NCBI RefSeq assembly: GCF_038630985.1
Contig: NZ_CP152049.1
Span: 6,621,001 to 6,685,000, forward strand
DNA from: Paenibacillus sp. FSL H8-0548
GTDB lineage: Bacteria > Bacillota > Bacilli > Paenibacillales > Paenibacillaceae
DNA length: 64,000 nucleotides
Reading direction: 5' to 3'
Shown here: positions 9,072-17,016 of the stretch, piece after piece
Layout of the letters: the number at the start of each line of letters is the position of its first letter
Position numbering within the stretch: the first letter of the stretch is position 1
Made by a program: the position numbers and the translations under genes
Notes under the pieces: model-generated
Databases searched by the model: none
What the model saw: only the letters and a program-made list of their open reading frames with translations
What the model was told of the DNA's origin: nothing

Positions 9072-9113
9072 AAAAAACCAGTAACAACAAGGCTTTCGTC
9101 GTTACTGGTTCCT
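9072..9113 (-). terminator. glmS terminator located inside the transposon end
   Basis: On the minus strand AACCAGTAACGACG, a short loop and its complement are followed by TTTTTTT. The hairpin lies about 100 bases after the glmS stop and inside the Tn7-like element, between the outer and inner TnsB-type sites. glmS transcripts therefore probably end in transposon DNA. Confidence 0.8.
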
Positions 9114-9119
9114 ATTTCC

Positions 9120-9190
9120 TGTGCCACTTTATGTTATATCTCTATGCCAATATTAAATATAATCTGTGCCATTTGTTGTTATAACTCACA
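9120..9190. repeat. Transposon terminus with three TnsB-type sites
   Basis: Three related 20-base repeats start at 9120, 9143 and 9165, consensus TRTGCCAYTTTWDKTTATAW, packed 22-23 bp apart. They end six bases before the inferred terminus, where the outward-reading plus strand is CTCACA. Close packing near the glmS-proximal end parallels the overlapping TnsB sites of the Tn7 right end. They differ from the inner array at the core (GCCA rather than GACA). Confidence 0.65.
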
Positions 9191-9211
9191 GTTTTCTCCT
9201 AACTACAACCC

Positions 9212-11044
9212 CTACTCCACCGTAACACTCTTAGCCAAATTCCGCGGTTTATCCACATCATGCTCAAGAGCTAGCGAAGCATAGTATGAGATCAGCTGCA
9301 GCGGAATAACCGACAATGCTGGTGAAAGGATCGGCAGCGTCTTCGGAATGGCGAACAGCTCATCGACAGATTTTGCAACTTCGACTTCTGATCCTGAGTT
9401 TGCAATACCAATCACATGCGCACCGCGAGCGGTTACTTCTTTAATGTTGCTAAGTGTTTTCTCGTATAGATCCTCTTGCGTAACGAGAGCAATAACCGGA
9501 ATACCGTCCTCGATTAGCGCCAATGTTCCGTGCTTGAGCTCACCTGCAGCATACGCCTCAGAGTGAATATACGAAATTTCTTTCAGCTTCAGTGAGCCTT
9601 CTTGCGCCACTGCGTAGTCTACGCCACGGCCGATGAAGAACAAATGTTTGTGCTTAGCGATTGATTCTGCTACTTGCTTAAGCACGGGTGCCTGCTCAAG
9701 AATGCTCTCAACCTGCTCTGGCAGCTGGTGCATTGCCGTAATAACCTCTTCGATATACGCTGCATCCTTAGTCTCCAGCGTACCCGCAAGATACAAGCCG
9801 AATAGATAGAAGGCAATCAGCTGCGAAGTGTATGCTTTTGTCGAAGCAACCGCGATTTCAAGACCTGCCCACGTAATAAGCAAGTGGTCTGCTTCACGAG
9901 CGACCGAGCTTCCGACCACATTCGTAATTGCAAGCACACGAGCGCCATTGCGCTGTGCTTCGCGAAGTGCTGCCAGTGTATCCGCCGTCTCGCCTGATTG
10001 GCTTACAACGATCACAAGCGTATCAGGTGTAATGATTGGCGAACGGTAACGGTACTCTGACGCAACATCCGTCTCTACTGGAATACGAGCAAGTGATTCA
10101 ATAACCGATTTGCCGACAAGTCCCGCATGGTAAGCTGTTCCACAGGCTACAATGTGCACTTTGCGAATCGATTTAATATATTCAGCTGACATACCCAGCT
10201 CATTTAATTGTACAGACTTGCCATCCTCCGAAATACGACTAATCATCGTATCGCGATAAGCTTTAGGCTGCTCATGAATTTCTTTCAGCATGAAGTGATC
10301 AAATCCGGCTTTCTCTGCTGTTACGATATCCCAATCGACATGATATATTTCCTTGGAAATAATTTCGCCGTCAGTCGTCATTAATTCGACAGCATCACGT
10401 GTCAGGATTGCCATTTCGCCATCATTCAGGATGTATACATTACGCGTATGCTCCAAAATAGCCGGAATATCCGAGCCAATGAAGTTTTCGCCTTCGCCTA
10501 CACCAATAACAAGCGGACTTGCAAAACGTACAGCTACGAGACGATCTGGTTCAAATTCTGTTAATACACCAAGTGCGAACGCTCCGCGCATACGTTTAAC
10601 AGCAGCTTGAACAGCTTTGACAATATCACCGTTATATTCATCTGCAATAAGGTGGGAAATGACTTCTGTATCTGTCTCTGATACAAAAACATGGCCCTTG
10701 ATGATCAATTCTTCTTTTAGCTTCAAATAGTTCTCGACAATTCCGTTATGAACAACAGAAAACTTAGCTGTGTTGTCCGTATGCGGATGCGAGTTCACAT
10801 CTGATGGTTTACCATGAGTTGCCCAGCGTGTATGACCGATGCCTGCAAAGCCTTCCAGCGGCTCTTCACGAAGCAAGCCTTCAAGGTTAGCCAAACGACC
10901 TTTGGATTTTGTAATTTCTAGACCGTTTTTCGTGAAGACAGCGATACCAGCGGAATCATAACCCCGATATTCAAGCTTCTTCAATCCATCGATCAAAATG
11001 TCCTGTGAGTCACGTTTACCAATATATCCTACAATTCCACACAT
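9212..11044 (-). CDS. glmS: Glucosamine-6-phosphate synthase (isomerising)
   Basis: L-glutamine:fructose-6-phosphate aminotransferase makes glucosamine-6-phosphate, the first step to UDP-GlcNAc and cell wall. The start is the ATG at 11044, preceded by GGAGG. That gives MCGIVGYIG with the catalytic Cys exposed after Met removal; a longer frame upstream runs into leader RNA. The N-terminal Ntn glutaminase domain spans about 1-240, followed by two SIS isomerase domains with the SQSGETADT phosphate loop. The C-terminus ends DKPRNLAKSVTVE, the conserved sequence whose DNA is the TnsD target in Tn7 hosts. A ribozyme leader controls it and a Tn7-like element follows 21-22 bp after the stop. Confidence 0.98.
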   Translation of the reverse strand: MCGIVGYIGKRDSQDILIDGLKKLEYRGYDSAGIAVFTKNGLEITKSKGRLANLEGLLREEPLEGFAGIGHTRWATHGKPSDVNSHPHTDNTAKFSVVHNGIVENYLKLKEELIIKGHVFVSETDTEVISHLIADEYNGDIVKAVQAAVKRMRGAFALGVLTEFEPDRLVAVRFASPLVIGVGEGENFIGSDIPAILEHTRNVYILNDGEMAILTRDAVELMTTDGEIISKEIYHVDWDIVTAEKAGFDHFMLKEIHEQPKAYRDTMISRISEDGKSVQLNELGMSAEYIKSIRKVHIVACGTAYHAGLVGKSVIESLARIPVETDVASEYRYRSPIITPDTLVIVVSQSGETADTLAALREAQRNGARVLAITNVVGSSVAREADHLLITWAGLEIAVASTKAYTSQLIAFYLFGLYLAGTLETKDAAYIEEVITAMHQLPEQVESILEQAPVLKQVAESIAKHKHLFFIGRGVDYAVAQEGSLKLKEISYIHSEAYAAGELKHGTLALIEDGIPVIALVTQEDLYEKTLSNIKEVTARGAHVIGIANSGSEVEVAKSVDELFAIPKTLPILSPALSVIPLQLISYYASLALEHDVDKPRNLAKSVTVE

Positions 11045-11229
11045 AATTAATAAGCCTCCGATTAGGTTATTTTCCCAATCCAAATCGGATGCATGCCAAT
11101 GCGTGGCAAAGGCAATATGAAGTTGTCGCTAAGTAATCCCATTCGTTGCGGATAATGCAACCCCTCTGCCCATGCCCACTCCATTGGTGGCATCTTGGAC
11201 ATACGGGAGAAATGAATAACAATAAGAAG

Positions 11230-11418
11230 CCTGTCGCACGATTGTATGACCGGTCGCCCGGACGTTTTACGTAACGACTTTCGGTTGGCTTGTAATACCG
11301 GAAGGTCCCCGCCGAATGTTTCGAACACCTTCACCTCGTCAGCTTCCCGTATGAACACCCGCTTCAAGCTTAAAGTTCCAGCTTAAAACCGATCGTTCAT
11401 CACGCAAGCTCTGGCGCT
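11230..11418 (-). promoter_or_regulatory. glmS ribozyme/riboswitch
   Basis: The minus-strand leader contains the glmS ribozyme signature AAGCGCCAGAGCUUG, with cleavage expected between A at 11418 and G at 11417. Downstream are the conserved GACGAGGUG and UUCGGCGGGGACCUUCC segments. The RNA self-cleaves when glucosamine-6-phosphate binds, lowering glmS expression. The 3' boundary is approximate. About 190 bases separate it from the glmS start. Confidence 0.9.
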
Positions 11419-11470
11419 TAACTTGATTAAATACCTCTATCCTCGCTTTCCTTCTTGAATCACACTACCT

Positions 11471-11499
11471 ATCATATTCATTTTGTATCCATTACGCAA
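11471..11499 (-). promoter_or_regulatory. glmS promoter
   Basis: Minus strand: TTGCGT (11499-11494), a 17-base spacer and TATGAT (11476-11471). The predicted transcript starts near 11464, about 45 bases before the ribozyme cleavage site. Confidence 0.65.
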
Positions 11500-11541
11500 C
11501 CACTCTATGAAAGAAAAAACAAATATTTTCCAAAATAAGGT

Positions 11542-11582
11542 GTCGAAAGCCAGTCTTCAACGTATTCCGACAAGCTTTCGAC
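11542..11582 (-). terminator. Probable glmM terminator
   Basis: A 9-bp inverted repeat (GTCGAAAGC at 11542-11550 with its complement at 11574-11582) lies 18 bases after the glmM stop. On the minus strand it is followed by a T-rich stretch (ACCTTATTTTGG). It separates glmM from the glmS promoter. Confidence 0.5.
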
Positions 11583-11599
11583 ATGATCCCTCCATTTGA

Positions 11600-12940
11600 T
11601 TAACCTAGTTCACGTTTAACGACGTCAGCAATTTGTGCTACATAAGCATCAACCTGCTCCTTCTCCGGTCCCTCTGCCATGACACGGATCAAGGATTCCG
11701 TTCCAGATGGACGAACAAGCACCCGGCCGTTATCGCCAAGCTCCAGCTCCACGCGCTTCACTGCTTCTTCGATCGCTGCATTGCCCTGGTATAGGCTCTT
11801 ATCAGCGACACGAACGTTAACTAGCTGTTGTGGATATTTGCGCATAAGACCTTTTAGCTCACTTAGCTTCTTCCCTGAAGCTGCAATCGTATCAACCAGC
11901 TGAAGCGCTGTAAGAATGCCATCGCCTGTAGTAATATGATCCAGAAAAATAACATGACCCGATTGCTCGCCGCCTAGATTAAAGCCGCCGCGACGCATTT
12001 CCTCCATGACGTAACGATCTCCAACTGCGGTTTGTGCCGTTTTCAGACCGATCCGCTCTGCGCCCTTGAAGAAGCCGATATTAGCCATAACCGTCGTTAC
12101 AATCGTATCTTCCTTCAACTTGCCAGCCCGCTTCATCGCATCGCCAATAATACACAAAATAAAATCGCCGTCTACCTCTTCGCCCTTTTCATCAATGGCA
12201 ATGAGACGATCCGCATCTCCGTCAAAAGAAAGCCCAAGATCCGCGCCATGGTGCAGTACCTGCTCACGCAAATATTCAGGATGCGTTGATCCTACGCCTG
12301 CATTAATATTCAGACCGTCAGGCTCAGCGCCAACCGTAATGATGTCCGCTCCGAGCTCACGGAATACAGTTGGAGCCAGCTCATAAGCGGAGCCGTTAGC
12401 GCAATCGAGTACGATTTTCAAACCTTTGAACTCGCCTTTGATCGTTGTTTTCAAGTAATTTAAATACCGCTGCTTAGCGCCTTCATCACTGGATACTACA
12501 CCGATATCGCCGCCTTCAGGCCTTGGCAATTCATCGGTTAAAGCATCGATCAGCTCCTCAATCTCGAGCTCGGTATCATCGGATAGCTTGAAGCCATCAC
12601 CCGCAAAAAATTTAATGCCATTATCCTCTACAGGATTATGAGAAGCCGAGATCATAACACCCGCATCAGCGTTCAGCTCGCGTGTGATGTAGGCAACCGC
12701 CGGTGTAGAAACAATCCCTAGACGCACTACGCTAGCGCCGATAGACAACAAACCCGCGATAAGCGCCGATTCCAGCATAGGACCAGATATCCGTGTATCT
12801 AAGCCAATAACTACCTTTGGTTTGTTAGCTTTGCCTGTTAGCACATAGCCGCCACAGCGACCGATTTTATAAGCTAGCTCCGGTGTAAGCTCCCGATTGG
12901 CTACGCCGCGCACACCGTCAGTTCCGAAATATTTCCCCAT
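11600..12940 (-). CDS. glmM: Phosphoglucosamine mutase
   Basis: Converts glucosamine-6-phosphate to glucosamine-1-phosphate on the way to UDP-GlcNAc. At 446 residues it has the normal family length. The phosphoserine loop [13 protein letters not shown] contains S100, the metal-binding loop is SFDGDADRL, and the C-terminal phosphate-binding loop is [11 protein letters not shown]. It is the last gene of the cdaA-cdaR-glmM operon conserved in Firmicutes, where CdaR and GlmM modulate the c-di-AMP cyclase. Confidence 0.97.
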   Translation of the reverse strand: MGKYFGTDGVRGVANRELTPELAYKIGRCGGYVLTGKANKPKVVIGLDTRISGPMLESALIAGLLSIGASVVRLGIVSTPAVAYITRELNADAGVMISASHNPVEDNGIKFFAGDGFKLSDDTELEIEELIDALTDELPRPEGGDIGVVSSDEGAKQRYLNYLKTTIKGEFKGLKIVLDCANGSAYELAPTVFRELGADIITVGAEPDGLNINAGVGSTHPEYLREQVLHHGADLGLSFDGDADRLIAIDEKGEEVDGDFILCIIGDAMKRAGKLKEDTIVTTVMANIGFFKGAERIGLKTAQTAVGDRYVMEEMRRGGFNLGGEQSGHVIFLDHITTGDGILTALQLVDTIAASGKKLSELKGLMRKYPQQLVNVRVADKSLYQGNAAIEEAVKRVELELGDNGRVLVRPSGTESLIRVMAEGPEKEQVDAYVAQIADVVKRELG

Positions 12941-13017
12941 AATTTAAAAGGCTCCTTTGTTATATGCTGCGATAATAATGTGGTTAATCATTTATGATAT
13001 GATGATGTTTATGATAG

Positions 13018-14418
13018 TTAAGGATTTGTATTTGCATTGCCCGCTGAGCCTGCACCGGTATTGCCGCTACCGCTGCCATCCGTCTCCTCCGGTGTTGGCA
13101 CGGGCGCTAAAGGCTCCTCCGTTGGAGTTCCGCTAACCTCGTCTGAACCATCTTGATTCGGCTCTACCCCTGTATCCTCCACTATTTCAATAGATACAGT
13201 CAATGTCTGCCCTTCCGCAAGCACGGTCTGTACATAAGACGGCACATCCACCTGAAGGGTTACAGAATGCAAGCCCTTCCCTAGTCCTTCGACATTCGCA
13301 AGTATGCTAATCGCATCTGCCTTAAGCGAAGACAACACCGATTCGGCTCCGCTTACGGTCAAACTAAATTTCCCATCCGCCGGTGTACGAATTAGAGCAG
13401 ACGTTCCGCCCCCGAGTCCTTCTATTATGATTGGGAGGCTGGCAAAGGTTCGCGTAACATAAGGCGCTACAACAACCTCAAGCGTGATCTCACCAGGATC
13501 GATCGATTTGATGCCATCCACTGGGCCGGTCTTCACCTGTACGCTTCCAGACTGCTTCACCTTCGAGAGGTCAAGCACAACACCATCATACACGGAAAGC
13601 CCGTCAAGCGTCTTCTGATCGCCGTATACGGTTACCTGATCAATTACCGGCTTAACCGATACCAAGCTCAGCCCTTCTGGCAGAGTACCTGTATAGTGCA
13701 CCTGCAAAGGCAGCTTTTTAAACGGTGGTGTAACCTTGACCTCAACATGTACCGTTGATGGAGAAACAATGGCATTCGTCATCTCGATGCCGTCTATATC
13801 ATATACGATAACCTTAGACTTTTTGTTAACAATTGTTTTGTCAGCACCCTCAACATCAACCTCCGTCGCTACAAGTCCGACACGGCTCATATCATCCTTA
13901 GGCAGTGTGATCTGAATGCCGTCCGTTGGCGAAACAATCGTCGAAGCGCCAAGCACATAACCATCTGCCGGCTTTCCTTCCGTCACGACCTGCAGCTCGA
14001 ATGGCTTGGTCAAAATTTCTTCGATTTGCACCATTACTGTGCGCGGTGACATCGTGACAAGCAAGATCCCTTTAGGCAAGTCCACCGTTAAAGGCAGCTC
14101 CTGAATGCCTTCTTTCACGTTTTTCAAATCCACCTTCACGACGTAATCATCGATAGAGGAGGCTTTAAGCAAATCAGACAGCTTGCCTTGCACATCTAAT
14201 CGTACAACACTCGGCTCCATTGCCGTAAGTATATATTTCTCATTATCTAAACCTACCGTCGTAATAACGGATGCTTCAATGGTTTTCGTATCAATGTTAG
14301 TTGTCATCGTCTGCGGTGCCGTGCCTGGATCAATATGTACAACCGCCCAGAGCAGCAGACCAACGAGGACAGAAATAATTTTGAGCGAGGTAGGGTGACT
14401 TAGCCATTTATCCATCAC
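13018..14418 (-). CDS. cdaR: CdaR (YbbR-domain regulator of the c-di-AMP cyclase)
   Basis: A 466-residue membrane-anchored regulator. One N-terminal transmembrane segment (about 11-27, LKIISVLVGLLLWAVVH) is followed by about four extracytoplasmic YbbR repeats rich in beta strands. The end is a low-complexity Pro/Gly/Glu-rich tail (about 425-466), unusual compared with Bacillus CdaR and possibly a wall-spanning linker. Its start overlaps the end of cdaA by 11 bases. CdaR binds CdaA and tunes c-di-AMP synthesis. Confidence 0.93.
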   Translation of the reverse strand: MMDKWLSHPTSLKIISVLVGLLLWAVVHIDPGTAPQTMTTNIDTKTIEASVITTVGLDNEKYILTAMEPSVVRLDVQGKLSDLLKASSIDDYVVKVDLKNVKEGIQELPLTVDLPKGILLVTMSPRTVMVQIEEILTKPFELQVVTEGKPADGYVLGASTIVSPTDGIQITLPKDDMSRVGLVATEVDVEGADKTIVNKKSKVIVYDIDGIEMTNAIVSPSTVHVEVKVTPPFKKLPLQVHYTGTLPEGLSLVSVKPVIDQVTVYGDQKTLDGLSVYDGVVLDLSKVKQSGSVQVKTGPVDGIKSIDPGEITLEVVVAPYVTRTFASLPIIIEGLGGGTSALIRTPADGKFSLTVSGAESVLSSLKADAISILANVEGLGKGLHSVTLQVDVPSYVQTVLAEGQTLTVSIEIVEDTGVEPNQDGSDEVSGTPTEEPLAPVPTPEETDGSGSGNTGAGSAGNANTNP

Positions 14419-15250
14419 TTCCTCCTTTCCGCTTCCAAAACGACGAGATGCTCACACGTTCCTTCTTGAGACCCGTCGTCTTCGGCGTCAGCTCATCGAA
14501 GAGCTTCGAAATGAGTGATTCCTCATTAATATCACGAACGATCATACCCCCGAGAGAAAGCGAAATTTGTCCCGTTTCTTCCGATACAGTTACAGAAATC
14601 GCATCCGTTACCTCACTTACGCCAATTGCGGCGCGGTGTCGGGTTCCAAGCTCTTTGCTTATAAAAGGATTTTCTGACAGCGGCAAATAGCAGCCGGCAG
14701 CCATAATCTGATTGGAGCGAATAATAACCGCACCATCATGAAGCGGCGTATTTGGCGTGAAAATATTGATAAGCAGCTCTGATGTAATCCGCGATTCCAT
14801 CCGAATACCCGACTCAATGAGCTCGGTCAGCCCTGTAGTCCGTTCAAATACAATTAACGCGCCAATCTTACGCTCAGCCATAAATCGGACAGCCTTAATG
14901 ACACCGTCAATTTGTTCATTAACGATATCTCGATCAAGCGAATATGACCTTGCAAATAGCTTGCCGCGTCCAAGCTGCTCGAGCACTCGTCTTAGCTCTG
15001 GCTGAAAAATAATGAGCACACTTACAATACCAAAGGTGAACATTTGATTCATGAGCCATTTTAGCGTATACAAATTGAACCATGTGCTAAGTGCCCATAC
15101 CGCAACGAGTATAAATATCCCCTTTAACAGCTGAACCGCGCGGGTTCCCCGCACAAGCAAAATGATTTTATAAATAATATAGCTCACTATGCCAATATCG
15201 ATGATGTCCTTTAACCAATCATGCCAAGTCGAATCCGAAAAATAACTCAT
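14408..15250 (-). CDS. cdaA: Diadenylate cyclase CdaA
   Basis: Makes cyclic di-AMP from two ATP. The 280-residue protein has three N-terminal membrane helices (about 15-85) and a DAC domain with the catalytic HDGAVII (DGA 172-174) and GTRHRAAIG (RHR 204-206). The last 15 or so residues are basic. It heads the cdaA-cdaR-glmM operon, linking the second messenger to cell-wall precursor supply and osmotic control. Confidence 0.97.
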   Translation of the reverse strand: MSYFSDSTWHDWLKDIIDIGIVSYIIYKIILLVRGTRAVQLLKGIFILVAVWALSTWFNLYTLKWLMNQMFTFGIVSVLIIFQPELRRVLEQLGRGKLFARSYSLDRDIVNEQIDGVIKAVRFMAERKIGALIVFERTTGLTELIESGIRMESRITSELLINIFTPNTPLHDGAVIIRSNQIMAAGCYLPLSENPFISKELGTRHRAAIGVSEVTDAISVTVSEETGQISLSLGGMIVRDINEESLISKLFDELTPKTTGLKKERVSISSFWKRKGGSDG

Positions 15251-15341
15251 ATGCCAACCCCCAACAGCCGATCCCCTTATTCTTTTTTCTATGGTTTCAA
15301 CCTTATTATTTTCTATATATGGGATTGGAAATCCTTTTTTT

Positions 15342-15388
15342 CAAAAAAAATAAAAGCGCCCCCCTGCAAAAGGAAGGCCGCTTGCATT
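15342..15388 (-). terminator. Terminator after the sigW/anti-sigma genes
   Basis: Minus strand: AAGCGGCCTTCC, a short loop, then GGGGGGCGCTT followed by TTATTTTTTTT. The stem begins at the stop codon of the anti-sigma gene and separates it from cdaA. Confidence 0.7.
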
Positions 15389-16025
15389 AACGAGCGTTAC
15401 CGCCAAAGGTTTGCGTGACTTTGTACCAGAAGAAATCGAGTGCTTGATCGATCGTTCTGATCTGTCCTGCGATATGACCGGTGGAAGCCAGATTCAAGGA
15501 ACCGTCTATAACTGTAACATTCCCATCTACCTCGCCTTTAACCTCAGCTATTCCATTTTCCACAGTTAGATTGCCCGTTAAGTGAACACCTTCCGGAACA
15601 ATCACAGTGTTGCCTTCTATAATGACATGCTGAAGATCCTCGCCTGCAACGATTAGCTTCGTATCCCCTTCCCACATGGTGAAGAAGCTACCCAGCATCA
15701 CGAGTATAAATACAGCAGCAGCGGTCGCGCCCGGATATCGATAAATAAAACGTACGATTCGGTTCCGCTGGTTGCTTCGTTTCTTCGGAAGCTGCTGCAT
15801 AATACGCTCTGTTAGCTGCTCTGATGCCTTCTTGTCATAATCCGCGGTTGGCTTAAGCGCTTCTAAAGTATGGAACGCCGCGGCGTCCGTCTTCTGGAGC
15901 TGGTCAAACCGACTGCGACAAGCCGGACAGGAAAGCAAATGAGACTTTAACGTAACGATATCTTCACGAGGCAGCTCGCCGTCCAAATAATCATGCATCC
16001 AAACGATGGCGACGTTGCAATTCAT
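15387..16025 (-). CDS. rsiW: Anti-sigma-W factor (RsiW-like) with bactofilin-like C-terminal region
   Basis: A 212-residue protein. The N-terminal anti-sigma zinc-finger domain has H10 in VWMHDYLDGELP, a further zinc-ligand His at LKSHLLSC and CPAC at about 33-36. One transmembrane helix is at about 98-115 (AAAVFILVMLGSFFTMW). The extracellular part has short repeating beta units (NLTVENGIAEV, NVTVIDGSLNL, GHIAGQIRTID) resembling the polymer-forming bactofilin fold. Bacillus RsiW has a different extracytoplasmic domain, cleaved by PrsW. The gene lies 213 bases downstream of sigW in the same orientation, so it probably holds SigW at the membrane until envelope stress. Confidence 0.8.
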   Translation of the reverse strand: MNCNVAIVWMHDYLDGELPREDIVTLKSHLLSCPACRSRFDQLQKTDAAAFHTLEALKPTADYDKKASEQLTERIMQQLPKKRSNQRNRIVRFIYRYPGATAAAVFILVMLGSFFTMWEGDTKLIVAGEDLQHVIIEGNTVIVPEGVHLTGNLTVENGIAEVKGEVDGNVTVIDGSLNLASTGHIAGQIRTIDQALDFFWYKVTQTFGGNAR

Positions 16026-16238
16026 AGCAGCCAGTCCTTTCTTTCAGTTGCTCGCGCAGCATAAGTTCTACTCTTGCTATTAGGATACGTTGCTCGCAAG
16101 GGGATGTTTCACTTTTTTAAAAAATGATGCAAGTGACTCTTCCTACGCTCTTTCTCCATTAGCATTAATCTTTGAAATAAGCCAATGTCTAAAGCAGACA
16201 TGGCCTCATCAATTACTATTTACTGCATGCACAAATAA

Positions 16239-16805
16239 CTATAATTTATGCTCCAGCTTCTTTCTCAGAAACTCCCTGCCTCGGTGAACACGAGTCTTAA
16301 TCGTCGTTACAGGCATGTCCAATACGTCGCCTATCTCCTGCAGCGATAGATCCTGCATATAGCGAAGCGTCATCACACTCTTATATTTTGGAGGCAGCGA
16401 CGAGATAGCTGTATGGATGATGCGCTGAGTGTCCGAGAGCAGCAGCTCCGATTCAGGTGTCCGATTATCGCTCGGTACCATCGAATAACCATCCAGTCCT
16501 TCATGGTCGTGCGATTCCGCATCCAGCGAATAGGTTGGCTTGCGCTTGCGCAGCCGGTCAATACATAAATTTGTAGCAATTCTATATATCCATGTCGAAA
16601 ATTTCAATGTATCATCATATCGATCCAGGTTTTTGTATACGCGAAGGAAGGTGTCCTGCACGACATCCTCCGCCTCCTGGCGGCTATTTAGCATCCGATA
16701 TGCCATATGAAAGAGCTTATCTTGATAAAGGTCTACAAGCTCAGCAAATGCCTGCTGATCGCCTTTGAGCGCTAATCGCGCCAGGCGTGCTTCCAATATA
16801 TTCAA
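16239..16805 (-). CDS. sigW: ECF RNA polymerase sigma factor SigW
   Basis: A 188-residue ECF sigma factor. Region 2 includes ELVDLYQDKLFHMAYRML and the -10-recognising DVVQDTFLRVYKNL. Region 4 contains the helix-turn-helix QEIGDVLDMPVTTIKTRVHRGREFLR. It closely resembles Bacillus/Paenibacillus SigW, which controls genes for resistance to cell-envelope stress. The downstream anti-sigma factor is its likely regulator. Confidence 0.9.
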   Translation of the reverse strand: MNILEARLARLALKGDQQAFAELVDLYQDKLFHMAYRMLNSRQEAEDVVQDTFLRVYKNLDRYDDTLKFSTWIYRIATNLCIDRLRKRKPTYSLDAESHDHEGLDGYSMVPSDNRTPESELLLSDTQRIIHTAISSLPPKYKSVMTLRYMQDLSLQEIGDVLDMPVTTIKTRVHRGREFLRKKLEHKL

Positions 16806-16866
16806 CTTAACTCCTCCAAACCTTCCGTTCGTTCAACCGATTAGCAAAAAAGCATCTATTTAACCA

Positions 16867-16895
16867 ATTATATACGTTTAATGCGCAGTCAGCAA
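16867..16895 (-). promoter_or_regulatory. Sigma-A-type promoter of sigW
   Basis: Minus strand: TTGCTG (16895-16890), a 17-base spacer and TATAAT (16872-16867), about 60 bases before the sigW start. I did not find a clear SigW-type promoter (TGAAAC with CGTA) here, so autoregulation is not evident. Confidence 0.5.
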
Positions 16896-16950
16896 TCGAC
16901 CTAAGGCTAGTTAATGCTTCGACTTACGGCTAGGCTCCATGTTTTCAACA

Positions 16951-17000
16951 TGCAAAAAGGCTTGAGCGCCTAATCTCCGCCTCCAAGCCTTGATGCAAGC
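16951..17000 (-). terminator. Terminator of the HtrA-like protease gene
   Basis: Minus strand: AAGGCTTG, a GC-rich loop, then CAAGCCTT running into TTT. It follows the protease stop by about 20 bases. Confidence 0.75.
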
Positions 17001-17016
17001 TATTATTTTTGAACGA

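Larger units (their letters stand above)
1..9190. mobile_element. Tn7-like transposon at attTn7 (right part; left end off-window)
   Basis: The AT-rich block carries tnsA, tnsB and tnsC with a defence operon as cargo. Its boundary at about 9190 is inferred from the terminal sequence, which read inward on the minus strand begins TGTGAGTTATAACAAC (Tn7-type ends start TGT), and from TnsB-type repeats beginning a few bases inside. The boundary is 21-22 bp beyond the glmS stop codon (9212-9214), matching the TnsD-directed Tn7 insertion point. tnsA is the gene nearest the glmS-side end, as in Tn7. No tnsD/tniQ or tnsE is visible; they may lie left of the window. A five-base target duplication, if present, would start GTTTT at 9191. 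Confidence 0.85.

Noticed and set aside
11062..11367. Protein-coding frame upstream of glmS
   Set aside because: It lies over the glmS ribozyme and leader RNA, overlaps the glmS start and has no recognisable product.
16806..16895. SigW-type autoregulatory promoter
   Set aside because: No TGAAAC followed at about 16 bases by CGTA was found before sigW; a sigma-A-type promoter is present.
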